Positions 1-7,795 of a stretch of 14,288 nucleotides of DNA are shown here, in pieces. The notes beneath the pieces were generated by a model. That model was not told the DNA's origin, did not search any database, and saw only the letters and a program-made list of their open reading frames with translations. Origin of the DNA: CAZAZQ01 sp964489705 (lineage in GTDB: Bacteria; Zixibacteria; MSB-5A5; GN15; FEB-12); assembly GCA_964489705.1 (NCBI GenBank), contig CAZAZQ010000033.1, forward strand, positions 1 to 14,288, written 5' to 3'. Positions within the stretch are counted from its first letter, which is position 1; each line of letters starts with the position of its first letter. The position numbers and the translations under genes are program-made.

Positions 1-59
1 CCCGAAAACATCAGACCAAGAGTAAAAAGGACAAAAGTCAGTCTGAACCGTTTACGCAA
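1..59 (-). CDS. N-terminus of a secreted protein (partial, TTG start)
   Basis: Reading the minus strand, an excellent Shine-Dalgarno AGGAGGA (72-66) is followed after 6 nt by TTG at 59. The 19 complete codons give MRKRFRLTFVLFTLGLMFS, followed by two bases (GG) of a probable glycine codon. This is a textbook signal-peptide start: basic n-region (RKRFR) and a hydrophobic core. The gene continues beyond the left edge, so its product and function cannot be named; only export is predicted. It is divergent from the signalling operon starting near 351, so the roughly 290 nt between them must hold both promoters. The call rests on the coincidence of a consensus ribosome site, correct spacing and a signal peptide in one frame; the short length is the main uncertainty. 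Confidence 0.6.
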   Translation of the reverse strand, partial: MRKRFRLTFVLFTLGLMFS

Positions 60-350
60 GACAAATCCTCCTACATCTGCGATGTTTGTTTTTTGTATTT
101 TTCTCAAAACGGATACTTGTCATTCCCTGTCACAACATTTTATCCTTACATTTTCACCTTAGTCCATTATCGGAAAACTGAGAAATTTCTGAACACTGAA
201 ATACAAGTGAAAAAGGACTGATAAATACCGGTTTTATTAAGTTTCACGTCGCTTTTCCGATAGAGAAGAAAAATATGCACAGGACAACATTTGACGGACT
301 TTCGGGAGTCTGAGGTCTGTCATGGAGTGACAAGAGATACGTTTCTATTG
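60..350. other. divergent intergenic region, no firm promoter
   Basis: AT-rich spacer between the divergent partial gene and the signalling operon. It holds the AGGAGGA ribosome site for the minus gene (66-72). A pentamer TGTCA is repeated directly at 118-122 and 128-132, one helical turn apart, and there is a 10-bp perfect palindrome AGAAATTTCT at 181-190. I could not find a convincing -35/-10 pair for either direction. Response-regulator sites are often short direct repeats about one turn apart, but linking TGTCA to the receivers here would be speculation. Confidence 0.35.
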
Positions 351-1310
351 ATGATACATTGGTCGAAACACATATTCGCAGTGTTTGCAATACTCCTGGG
401 GGGCCTCATCACCGGCTTATCGGAGGCCGCAGCTAAAACACCCATCGCCGTCCTGATGAGCGACAGCCTGACCGCAACAATGAGAACCTTCCACGGCGCC
501 CGCAAAGAAGTCAAGCGAGAAAATCCGTCGGTTGTATTTCATAATTTTACCATAAATCAAGCCACCGGAAACGGTGATGAAATTATCGATTCTCTTCGGA
601 AAATTCGTCCTCGGGCGGTTTTGACGATCGGAAGTTCCGCCACCCGTTTCGCCCAGAAAAATTTTCCCAACATCCCGATCGTCTTTGCCGCCGTTCTTTA
701 CCCCAAGCTCTCCGGGTTTGTCGAGTCAGTCTCCCATCCAGGCGGAAACATCACCGGCGCCTCCTTGGATATTCCCAACGACGTTCAATTCAAGTATTTC
801 AAAAAAATTGTACCTGATCTCAAGAAAATCGGCGTTCTCTACTCCGACAGCACCTCAAGCCTCATCCCCCCGGCGCAGAAAACCGCCCAAAAGTTGGGAC
901 TGACGCTTATTCCGGTGAAGGTGAACGGACACAAACAACTCCCGGCGGCGCTCGACTCGCTTGCCAAATTGGTTGACGGCATTTGGTCGTTGGCGGATCC
1001 GGTGCTGTTTAATCCCATCTCAACCCGCTATATCCTTTTGAATACGCTGCGGAAAGGGATTCCGTTTATGGGCTTTTCCCGTAACGTGGTGGAATCGGGA
1101 GCTTTGTTTGCCCTGGATTTCGACTATAAAGCGGTGGGACGTCAAGCCGGTGCCATCATCAACCGGATTTTGAGAGGAGAACATCCTTCATCTATTGCCG
1201 TAACCTCCGCCGATATTATCTGGTTCCATTATAACGAAAACACCGCCAAACACATCGCTGTAACGATTCCGACGGAGCTGGCGGCAATTGCCAAGGAGGT
1301 ATACCGATGA
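351..1310 (+). CDS. ABC-type substrate-binding protein (PF04392-like), periplasmic
   Basis: This is a 319-residue periplasmic binding protein of the ABC_sub_bind/TrpX-like type, the fold that captures small ligands outside the membrane. An N-terminal signal peptide has its hydrophobic core at about residues 8-23 and probable cleavage after AAA (residue 28). Family hallmarks include IGSSATRFAQ, PIVFAAVLYP (the IVFA block) and PGGNITGAS, followed by the second lobe with a KIGVLYSD strand. Its length matches the family. The start is uncertain: ATG 351 gives the cleanest signal peptide but lacks a well-spaced ribosome site. TTG 348, GTG 327 (weak GAGG at 312-315) and TTG 291 are in frame. The gene overlaps the kinase by 4 bp (ATGA), and no permease or ATPase gene is nearby. 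The likely role (inference) is to present a ligand to the adjacent kinase rather than feed a transporter. Confidence 0.85.
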   Translation: MIHWSKHIFAVFAILLGGLITGLSEAAAKTPIAVLMSDSLTATMRTFHGARKEVKRENPSVVFHNFTINQATGNGDEIIDSLRKIRPRAVLTIGSSATRFAQKNFPNIPIVFAAVLYPKLSGFVESVSHPGGNITGASLDIPNDVQFKYFKKIVPDLKKIGVLYSDSTSSLIPPAQKTAQKLGLTLIPVKVNGHKQLPAALDSLAKLVDGIWSLADPVLFNPISTRYILLNTLRKGIPFMGFSRNVVESGALFALDFDYKAVGRQAGAIINRILRGEHPSSIAVTSADIIWFHYNENTAKHIAVTIPTELAAIAKEVYR

Positions 1311-3010
1311 ACCTCCTGGAAAAACTGCTTACCCGAATTAAGCACAGCAGCCTCCGCACCAAATTTGTGGTTCCGGTTTCGGCGATGCTCATCTTGAGTA
1401 TCCTGATCATCAGCGGGTATCTGACGAAACGGCAAGCGGAAAGTTTTCGGCGGGAGCTGGAAACCAGCGGCGAGACGATGATACGGATAACCGCCATGAA
1501 CGCCGAAAGCGGCGTCCTCTTTGAATCGAAATACGACCTTGACGAACTGCTGGCGATTATTTCTCAGTTTGAAGCGGTGGCGTTTGCTTCTATTGCCAAC
1601 AAGGAAGGAAAGGTACTCTCCTCCATTGGAGAATGGGATGAAAACCAAGTCGAATTTCGTCACAAGGAACAATCGAAGAAAGAAAGCGACCAAAAATGCC
1701 GCCACTATTATATTAAGCGACACGACGGGCAGGAATACATCGAGCTGGAATACCCGGTCGTCTCCCGCAAAGAGAAACTCAATCGGGAAAATCTCGGCAT
1801 CACGGCTGGGATAAACAAGTCGCTGGCACCGCAGTATGTCACCGAAGAAATCGGTACCATCCGGCTCATTTTGTCCCTGGAGAAGGTCAATCGTTCCATT
1901 GCCGAGGCTCAAATTACCACCCTTCTGCTCATGGTGGTGGTGCTGGTCTTGGCAATCCTTATCCTGACCTTCTTTGCTCGTTTGGTTACCAAGCCGGTGA
2001 AAATGTTGGTCGAGGTCACCGACCAGGTCAGCCACGGCGATTTGGAACAGCAGGTCGCCATCAATCAGCTCGACGAAATCGGACATCTGGCGAATACGTT
2101 CAACAAGATGATTGAATCTCTCAAGCAATCGAGAGATGAGATCGAAGGGTACAACCGCACCCTGGAAGAGCGGATTTCCGAGCGGACCAAAGAACTCGAG
2201 CAAGCCCAAGCACAACTGCTTCAATCGGAAAAAATGGGCGCCATCGGTCAACTTGCTGCAGGCGTTGCTCATGAATTGAACAACCCTCTCGGCGGCATTC
2301 TGGGCTATGCGCAATTTGCTTTGGAAAAGATGAAAAAGGCGCAACAACGGCAGGAATGCTCCCACGAATTGGATACTTATATACGCTACCTTTCGGATAT
2401 TGAGACTCAAGCCCGCCGGTGTAAGAAAATTGTCCAGAATCTCCTGCGGTTCTCTCGAGCCGACAGCGACACGGAGTTTGAAGATATTGACATCAACAAA
2501 GTTATTGAAGACACCATTACCTTCGTTGAGCATCAGTTGCACATGAACCAGATCGAACTGAAAATCGAGCTCTCTCCCGACATCCCGCGGATATTCGGAA
2601 ACGCCGGACAGTTGCAGCAAGTATTTACCAACCTGATTATTAACGCCATGCACGCTTCTCCGCCGGAGTCGGAAATCCGGATTGTTACCCGCCATAGCCC
2701 GGCGGTCGGCGAGTTCGGCGGTACGGTGGAAATTCATATCATCGACCAAGGAACCGGCATTGAACCGGAGAATCTCAAGAAGATATTCGAGCCTTTCTTT
2801 ACCACCAAGGAGATAGGAAAAGGAACCGGCTTAGGGCTCTCGGTCAGTTACGGCATAATCAAAAGCCACGGCGGGGAAATCCGCGTCGATTCCACCCCCG
2901 GTGAAGGAACGACGTTTACCATCATCTTGCCGGTTCAGAAACATTTGGAAAAGACCGATACTCAGAATAGCAACGAAACAACCGAAAAAGCGGGCAAGAC
3001 GAGTGCATAA
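1307..3010 (+). CDS. membrane sensor histidine kinase (HAMP-HisKA-HATPase)
   Basis: A 567-residue two-component sensor kinase. Order: TM1 about residues 20-40; extracytoplasmic sensor region about 41-202; TM2 about 203-226; HAMP about 225-277; coiled coil about 278-308; HisKA with phospho-acceptor His322 in VAHELNNPLGG; HATPase_c with N-box Asn446 (NLIINAMHAS), G1 box D480xGTGI and G2 box GKGTGLGL (504-511). All catalytic motifs are intact. The sensor segment (MNAESGVLFES, then IANKEGKVLSS) recalls CHASE8-type periplasmic domains, a tentative assignment. Start ATG 1307 is fixed by a consensus AAGGAGGT (1293-1300) with 6-nt spacing, inside the end of the binding-protein gene, so the two are translationally coupled. 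It should autophosphorylate and feed the receiver proteins encoded immediately downstream. Confidence 0.95.
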   Translation: MNLLEKLLTRIKHSSLRTKFVVPVSAMLILSILIISGYLTKRQAESFRRELETSGETMIRITAMNAESGVLFESKYDLDELLAIISQFEAVAFASIANKEGKVLSSIGEWDENQVEFRHKEQSKKESDQKCRHYYIKRHDGQEYIELEYPVVSRKEKLNRENLGITAGINKSLAPQYVTEEIGTIRLILSLEKVNRSIAEAQITTLLLMVVVLVLAILILTFFARLVTKPVKMLVEVTDQVSHGDLEQQVAINQLDEIGHLANTFNKMIESLKQSRDEIEGYNRTLEERISERTKELEQAQAQLLQSEKMGAIGQLAAGVAHELNNPLGGILGYAQFALEKMKKAQQRQECSHELDTYIRYLSDIETQARRCKKIVQNLLRFSRADSDTEFEDIDINKVIEDTITFVEHQLHMNQIELKIELSPDIPRIFGNAGQLQQVFTNLIINAMHASPPESEIRIVTRHSPAVGEFGGTVEIHIIDQGTGIEPENLKKIFEPFFTTKEIGKGTGLGLSVSYGIIKSHGGEIRVDSTPGEGTTFTIILPVQKHLEKTDTQNSNETTEKAGKTSA

Positions 3011-3012
3011 CA

Positions 3013-3384
3013 ATGAATGATGAGAAAAAGAAATCCATTCTTGTCGTTGATGATGAAGAAATCATCCGCCATTTTCTCTCCGAAGTGCTGTCGGAGGACT
3101 ACCAGGTCAGTCTTGCCAGCGACGGCGACGAAGCCATCAATCAATTGAAACAGCGAAAGTTTGACCTTATCATTACCGACTTGCGTATGCCCCGCGTGTC
3201 CGGTGAAGAAGTCGTCCGTTTCGCCCGAGAACAGGATCCCGAATCGAAAGTGATTGTCATCTCCGGGTTTTCGAGTCTGTACGCCGTGAGTCAGACGATA
3301 AATGACGGAGCGTGCGCTTTTCTCTCGAAACCCTTCAGCATAAAAGAACTGATGAGAACGGTAACCGAAGCTGTAAGTGGATGA
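3013..3384 (+). CDS. single-domain response regulator (CheY-like receiver)
   Basis: A 123-residue protein consisting only of a receiver domain. Conserved residues are all present: acidic pocket D13 and D14, phospho-acceptor D56 in IITDLRMP, switch residue S84 and K106 in LSKPFS. There is no C-terminal DNA-binding, enzymatic or RNA-binding output, so it must act as a phosphate shuttle or by binding a partner protein. The ATG lies 2 nt after the kinase stop codon, which indicates translational coupling; the ribosome site is weak. The gene order makes the His322 kinase the obvious phosphodonor, by inference. Stand-alone receivers of this type commonly serve as intermediate phosphorelay proteins or as allosteric partners of kinases and motility or secretion machinery. 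Confidence 0.93.
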   Translation: MNDEKKKSILVVDDEEIIRHFLSEVLSEDYQVSLASDGDEAINQLKQRKFDLIITDLRMPRVSGEEVVRFAREQDPESKVIVISGFSSLYAVSQTINDGACAFLSKPFSIKELMRTVTEAVSG

Positions 3385-3394
3385 GGGTATCTCA

Positions 3395-3763
3395 ATGAAG
3401 AAAATACTTGTAATTGATGATTCCGAGGTTATCCGCGGGTTGTTATATGAGTATTTAACGGATCTAGGATATGAAGTCGATCTTGCGGAAGACGGCGAGC
3501 AAGGTATACACAAGGCATTGGAAAACGAGTACCTGGCAGTCTTTTGCGACATCCATATGCCGAAAAAGAACGGCTATCAAGTATATCATGAAGTGTCCTC
3601 GAAAAAACCGGAACTGTTTTTTATCATAACCGATTCGCTGCCGGGGCAATTATCCGAAATGGCTCAAAAGGAAGGGGCACACCGCTGCTTGACCAAACCG
3701 TTTGATTTGGAGCAAGTCAAAGAAGCATTGCAGGCGGTGGTGACGACGCATTCGACGGCATAG
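3395..3763 (+). CDS. second single-domain response regulator
   Basis: A 122-residue stand-alone receiver: D8 and D9 acidic pocket, phospho-acceptor D52 in FCDIHMP, switch residue T79 and K101 in LTKPFD. There is no output domain. I chose ATG 3395 because GAGGG (3383-3387) lies 7 nt upstream and the protein then begins directly with the first receiver strand (MKKILVIDD). A GTG at 3377 would add six residues and overlap the previous gene. It is clearly diverged from the preceding receiver (for example HMPKKNG versus RMPRVSG), so it is unlikely to be a recent duplication. It may compete for, or pass on, phosphate within the same relay; the direction of flow cannot be read from the sequence. Confidence 0.92.
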   Translation: MKKILVIDDSEVIRGLLYEYLTDLGYEVDLAEDGEQGIHKALENEYLAVFCDIHMPKKNGYQVYHEVSSKKPELFFIITDSLPGQLSEMAQKEGAHRCLTKPFDLEQVKEALQAVVTTHSTA

Positions 3764-3768
3764 GCGAT

Positions 3769-5454
3769 ATGAACGACAGTCAGATCCGCATACTGGTGGT
3801 AGACGATGAAAATATCGTCCTTTCTCTGATTCGAGACGCTCTCGAAGAAGAGGAATACGATATTCGTACCGCTTCTACCGGAGCGGAAGCATTGGAAATC
3901 ATCGACTCCACCCCCATCAATCTCATTGTAACTGATATACGAATGCCCGGCATTACCGGTATCGAATTGGTCAAAAAAGCCCGCAAGGTACAGCCGGATA
4001 TGGGGGTTATCTTCATGACCGGCTATGCAAACCTCAACTCCGCCAAAGACGCCATCAAACAAGGCGCCTTCGACTATATCCTCAAGCCGTTCGAACTTGA
4101 TGAAATCCGCCGCGCCATAAAAAATGCCGTTCACAAAATCAAAAAAGAAGCGGCGGAAAAAAGCCCCGACCAACAACTGGAGCATCTATCAGACCTTAAC
4201 CAACAACTCATCATGGTAGGCGATCGTTCCACTCTTTGCACGGTCTCACTGCGATTTGCCATGATGCACTGCCAGTCGGAACTCGGGGCGATTCTTTACT
4301 GGGACAAAGCTCATACCACCCTCACCAAAATAACCATCGACGAAAAAGAACCGACGGAGGAAACTCTGCCAGAGAGCAGCTTCTTTGAGAGCCTCGCTTA
4401 TGTTGATACCCGTCGCTTCCACAGTCCGGTTATCGTGACCAATCTGGAAGAACATCCGCTTTACCATGAACGAATGGACATTCAAGAAGGGAAACGAATC
4501 CTCTTCCCCCGCTGGATGTCCGACGGCGGCAATGTCCAGATGATAGTCGTCCCGGTTGTTCGAGCCGAGACGCTGCTGGGACTAATCATGATCGGCTTTG
4601 CGACTGAGGCGACATTGGTCAAGAAAGCCGACCTCAAGCTCTTGAGCATCAGTGCCAGTCAACTGGCTCTGTCGTTGGAAAATCTCGAGTTGCTGGAAGA
4701 AACCCAACATGCGTACGCCCGGCTGAAAGAACTCCAAGACGAAACCATCCAGTTGGAAAAAATGGCGACGCGGGGAGAAATGTCGGCGGAAATCGGTCAC
4801 GAGCTCAATAATTTCCTCGGGGTGGTGACCGGCAATCTTTCGTTGCTTGATTTTCAACTTAAAAAAGGCAACTACGACGAGCTCGAAAAATACGTCCACG
4901 CCATGACCGACAACATCGAGAAAATCAAGAAATTTACCAGCAACTTGATGGATCTTACTCCCATCTCCTCGAAAAAAGATATCATTTCCTTCGCCAAGCT
5001 CCTGCGGGAAGTGGTGGACTACTTAAAACCGCAACGGCGTTTTCAAAATGTTACTATCGAGGTAGAGAAAATCGACGAGGAATTTCCGTTCGAAGGGGAC
5101 AGCATTCATATTCAGCAACTGCTGTACAATCTTTTCAACAATGCGGCGGACGCTTCCCTCGAACAAAAGGAACGAAAAATTACTGTCCGCTGTGAACGAA
5201 ATGACGATAAGACCTTCACTTTCCATATTCAAGACACCGGCTCCGGCATAGAACCGGAACTGCAGAACAAACTTTTCAACGAACGTTTTACCACTAAGAA
5301 AAACGGCCACGGCTTCGGCTTGGTGGTTTGTAAACGAATAGTTGACAGCCATGGGGGAAGTATTCATATCGAGTCGTCTCTCGGGAAAGGGACGATGATC
5401 AGTATTACTTTCCCATTGGCACAAACCCAACCAGCCGCTCTCACTACGGCATAA
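3769..5454 (+). CDS. receiver-GAF-like-histidine kinase (N-terminal REC hybrid)
   Basis: A 561-residue soluble kinase with no membrane segments. The receiver domain, residues about 5-120, has D12, D13, phospho-acceptor D56 (VTDIRMP), T84 and K106. The middle region, about 140-310, has the strand pattern and length of a GAF-type sensor, ending in VPVVRAETLLGLIMIG; this domain name is tentative. A coiled-coil linker about 305-332 leads to a HisKA-type helix with His344 in EIGHELNNFLG. HATPase_c has N-box N458 in LFNNAADAS, D489xGSGI and GHGFGL (513-518), all intact. The gene starts 5 nt after the preceding stop and is the last of the operon. The architecture suggests that phosphorylation of its own receiver, perhaps by the upstream kinase, gates a second kinase core. 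The ultimate phospho-target is not encoded here. Confidence 0.93.
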   Translation: MNDSQIRILVVDDENIVLSLIRDALEEEEYDIRTASTGAEALEIIDSTPINLIVTDIRMPGITGIELVKKARKVQPDMGVIFMTGYANLNSAKDAIKQGAFDYILKPFELDEIRRAIKNAVHKIKKEAAEKSPDQQLEHLSDLNQQLIMVGDRSTLCTVSLRFAMMHCQSELGAILYWDKAHTTLTKITIDEKEPTEETLPESSFFESLAYVDTRRFHSPVIVTNLEEHPLYHERMDIQEGKRILFPRWMSDGGNVQMIVVPVVRAETLLGLIMIGFATEATLVKKADLKLLSISASQLALSLENLELLEETQHAYARLKELQDETIQLEKMATRGEMSAEIGHELNNFLGVVTGNLSLLDFQLKKGNYDELEKYVHAMTDNIEKIKKFTSNLMDLTPISSKKDIISFAKLLREVVDYLKPQRRFQNVTIEVEKIDEEFPFEGDSIHIQQLLYNLFNNAADASLEQKERKITVRCERNDDKTFTFHIQDTGSGIEPELQNKLFNERFTTKKNGHGFGLVVCKRIVDSHGGSIHIESSLGKGTMISITFPLAQTQPAALTTA

Positions 5455-5469
5455 GCGCGTTCAAAGAAA

Positions 5470-5499
5470 GCTGCCGTCATTTGTCAGAATGACGGCAGC
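5470..5499. terminator. hairpin terminator between convergent genes
   Basis: A perfect 11-bp inverted repeat, GCTGCCGTCAT (5470-5480) and ATGACGGCAGC (5489-5499), with an 8-nt loop. On the minus strand the stem is followed by TTTCTTTGA, a fair U-rich tract, so it best terminates the C10 peptidase transcript. On the plus strand, 16 nt past the kinase operon stop, the stem is followed by GTGAACGTTC, so Rho-independent termination would be weaker there. It probably serves both converging transcripts. Confidence 0.8.
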
Positions 5500-5525
5500 G
5501 TGAACGTTCTCTCCCCAGCTTTTCT

Positions 5526-7706
5526 TCAGGGACATGATGGCGGTGCGGGACCGCCGCGGAAGAGATAGGTGGAAAGGTACGTCAAATCGGCGACATTGAC
5601 TCCGCCGGAACCGTCCGCATCAGCCTCTTCTTCACAGGGCGGGGCGGCTCCTCCTTGGAAGAGGTAATCGACCAAAAACGTCAGGTCGGCAACATTAATC
5701 TCATCGAAAATATCCCCGTCAGCGTTCCCTCGAATTCCCAGACAGCACGTCAACCGTACCACACTGGAAACGATATGCGGCTGGTAGGTGAGAACACTGC
5801 CGGAGAACTCCGGTTGATAGGTGGAATACCCGGCAAGAGAAATTAAAGCAGTATCCTCCAAGGCTCCCCAGGGAACTCGGAAATAGAGCTTGACGAGAGG
5901 ACCTTCTCCCGCGGGGAGAGAAGTGGAAGAAGTTTCCAGACGAAGGGTAAACTCCCCGGAGTTGACATTGTAGTGAGAATACGTCTGCGTTTCAAAGTAT
6001 TCGGTGCGGCATCCGGCAGTCGAGAAGCTATCGTATGTTAAAGCCAACGTCCCACTGAAATAAACCGGCACTACTATCCGATTCAAAGGAACCGTATTTC
6101 TTCCGTACACCGAAACCTCAATCGGAGTACCTCGAGGGGTAACGATATCCGGCGCCCGAAGGGTATCGGCTAAAGCGATAATGTACTTTACCCGCATTAA
6201 AGAAAGGGTATCTCCGCCGGTGTCGATAGTAAGCGAAACGTTAAACATGCCGGGGTCGGTATAGAGGTGAGAAATAGTGTCGACGGTTACCGTATCCCCG
6301 CTGCCGTCGCCAAAATTCCACATCCAGCTTACCACCGGATGCTCTGAGGTTCCGGTGAAAGTCACCTCCATGGGAACCCACCCCACGGTGGTATCCGCTT
6401 CGAACATGACCCCCCGCTCGGGGATAATGTAACGTATGAGAAACTCCGCAAAAACGTCGCACCCGCTCCAGGGACAGTAAAGATTATCGATGGTATACCA
6501 GGCGGTATGACTATCGTCCCAGCCGTAATTCATGTGATACTGAATCAATCCGCCCGTATCCCGCCATCCGTCACATACGATAGAATGCCCGTAAATGCGA
6601 TACTGGATAGGACGGGAGGCAATCATTTCGTCCCGGATAATCTCCGACCATGAGGAAGAGTTGTGAGCGGAACGATCTTCTTTGTCAATTTCGTTGCTGT
6701 AACGGAAATAGGAGGGGAAAACGTTCAAAGCATCGGACGTATATGCTCCTGAGCCGCAGACGCCGTATTGCATGTTGTACGCCACCCCGACCTCATAACA
6801 AAGCTCGGCAACGGCATCGATCTGCTGCTGGGTACAGCTGCCGCAACGGTCAGGCATGTTCGCCCAGTCATACTCATCGAAATACTCTGCCGACAAGGTT
6901 TGTCCGGGAGAACTTCCGCCGCATGAGTAGTCGCCGGGCCAAGTATATGAATGGCTACCGGTACCGACAACAGGCCATTGATGATATGCCAAAATCTGAG
7001 CCGACGCTGTCGCCACACACCCCACCAGTGTCCTGCCTCCATCGCCATCCGGACAGAGAACATTATAGGGATAATGTTGGTGCCACGACGTCGTCAACAA
7101 AGGACCATATTCTTCCAACGGCTCTGCCGCCATCTTTTCCAATGAGCTTTGAAACGCCTTAGGGGCAACTGCGAAAATGTCCCATTGACGACGATGCTCC
7201 GCTCCTAATGCCGGATAACTTTTGTTCGGCTCCGTCGCTTCCAAGCTGCCGTACGCCTCCAAGAAGACTTGAAAACGACTTTTTAATACTTGCCGTATTA
7301 ACAATGCCATCCCGTCGGCTTTACTCACGTCAAGGCCGCTCTCCTGCGAACTGACCTTAATAGGCGGAAGCTCTTTCAACGCCGGAACGACCACATACCC
7401 TTTCGGAGAAATCGTGTAGCAATACGCCAGGAGCGTATCGTTGACAATGATTTCCTGCTTGTCGACAATCTGGGGGGTTGTGCTCCCTGCCCAAGATCCT
7501 TTCACCGACGCAATATAGCTTAACCAATTTTGACAGGCGTTTCTCATTTCCGTCGGGGTTGCTTTCTCCGCCCGCACCATCGGCGTTCCGACAATGTCCA
7601 ACAGGATGACGACAACCACCACCCACTTTGCCGGCAGATACAAAGCAAACGACATTTTCCTAAAAGGTCCTCCCATGTTACGTCTCATGAACGTTTTCCA
7701 GCGCAT
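5526..7706 (-). CDS. secreted C10 cysteine peptidase with PKD and dockerin-like tail (copy 1)
   Basis: A 726-residue streptopain-family (C10) endopeptidase precursor. Signal peptide with core about residues 28-38 and probable cleavage after VRA (46); propeptide to about 195; catalytic domain with PLLTTSWHQ, nucleophile Cys230 in VGCVATASAQ, His374 in YGHSIVCDGW and the family's YHMNYGWDD block. Next come a PKD domain (about 433-512, WNFGDG at 463-468), a beta-rich cohesin-like region about 515-655, then two dockerin-like Ca-binding repeats (about 660-683 and 695-716) bracketed by cysteines. Start ATG 7706 is chosen because GAGAGG lies 7 nt upstream; an in-frame extension to 7805 would overlap the neighbour and precede the signal peptide. 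It is a full-length paralogue of the gene at 7796-9997. Known C10 enzymes are secreted zymogens that degrade host or environmental protein. Confidence 0.92.
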   Translation of the reverse strand: MRWKTFMRRNMGGPFRKMSFALYLPAKWVVVVVILLDIVGTPMVRAEKATPTEMRNACQNWLSYIASVKGSWAGSTTPQIVDKQEIIVNDTLLAYCYTISPKGYVVVPALKELPPIKVSSQESGLDVSKADGMALLIRQVLKSRFQVFLEAYGSLEATEPNKSYPALGAEHRRQWDIFAVAPKAFQSSLEKMAAEPLEEYGPLLTTSWHQHYPYNVLCPDGDGGRTLVGCVATASAQILAYHQWPVVGTGSHSYTWPGDYSCGGSSPGQTLSAEYFDEYDWANMPDRCGSCTQQQIDAVAELCYEVGVAYNMQYGVCGSGAYTSDALNVFPSYFRYSNEIDKEDRSAHNSSSWSEIIRDEMIASRPIQYRIYGHSIVCDGWRDTGGLIQYHMNYGWDDSHTAWYTIDNLYCPWSGCDVFAEFLIRYIIPERGVMFEADTTVGWVPMEVTFTGTSEHPVVSWMWNFGDGSGDTVTVDTISHLYTDPGMFNVSLTIDTGGDTLSLMRVKYIIALADTLRAPDIVTPRGTPIEVSVYGRNTVPLNRIVVPVYFSGTLALTYDSFSTAGCRTEYFETQTYSHYNVNSGEFTLRLETSSTSLPAGEGPLVKLYFRVPWGALEDTALISLAGYSTYQPEFSGSVLTYQPHIVSSVVRLTCCLGIRGNADGDIFDEINVADLTFLVDYLFQGGAAPPCEEEADADGSGGVNVADLTYLSTYLFRGGPAPPSCP

Positions 7707-7747
7707 CTTTTTTCCTCTCAATGTATTCTCATCATATCCGATAACGG

Positions 7748-7780
7748 ACAACCGCTCTCCTGGGAAAAAAGAGCGGTTGT
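7748..7780 (-). terminator. intercistronic hairpin between the two C10 genes
   Basis: A perfect 11-bp inverted repeat, ACAACCGCTCT (7748-7758) and AGAGCGGTTGT (7770-7780), with an 11-nt loop, inside the 89-nt gap between the paralogues. On the minus (coding) strand, TTTTT falls in the loop and the stem is followed by CCGTTATCGG rather than a U-tract. It is therefore not a classical strong terminator. It could attenuate read-through into the downstream copy or stabilise the 3' end of the upstream message. Confidence 0.55.
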
Positions 7781-7795
7781 CGATGACATCCTGTT

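Noticed and set aside
291..319. TTGACG as a -35 box for the signalling operon
   Set aside because: The hexamer 17 nt downstream (GGTCTG) bears no resemblance to a -10 element.
291..350. TTG 291 as start of the binding protein
   Set aside because: No ribosome site, and it places 20 polar residues before the signal peptide; a start between 327 and 351 fits better.
1229..2749. Very long open frame (506 codons) antisense to the sensor kinase
   Set aside because: It lies wholly opposite a kinase with all catalytic motifs. Its translation has no recognisable domain, and such frames arise from the codon bias of the real gene.
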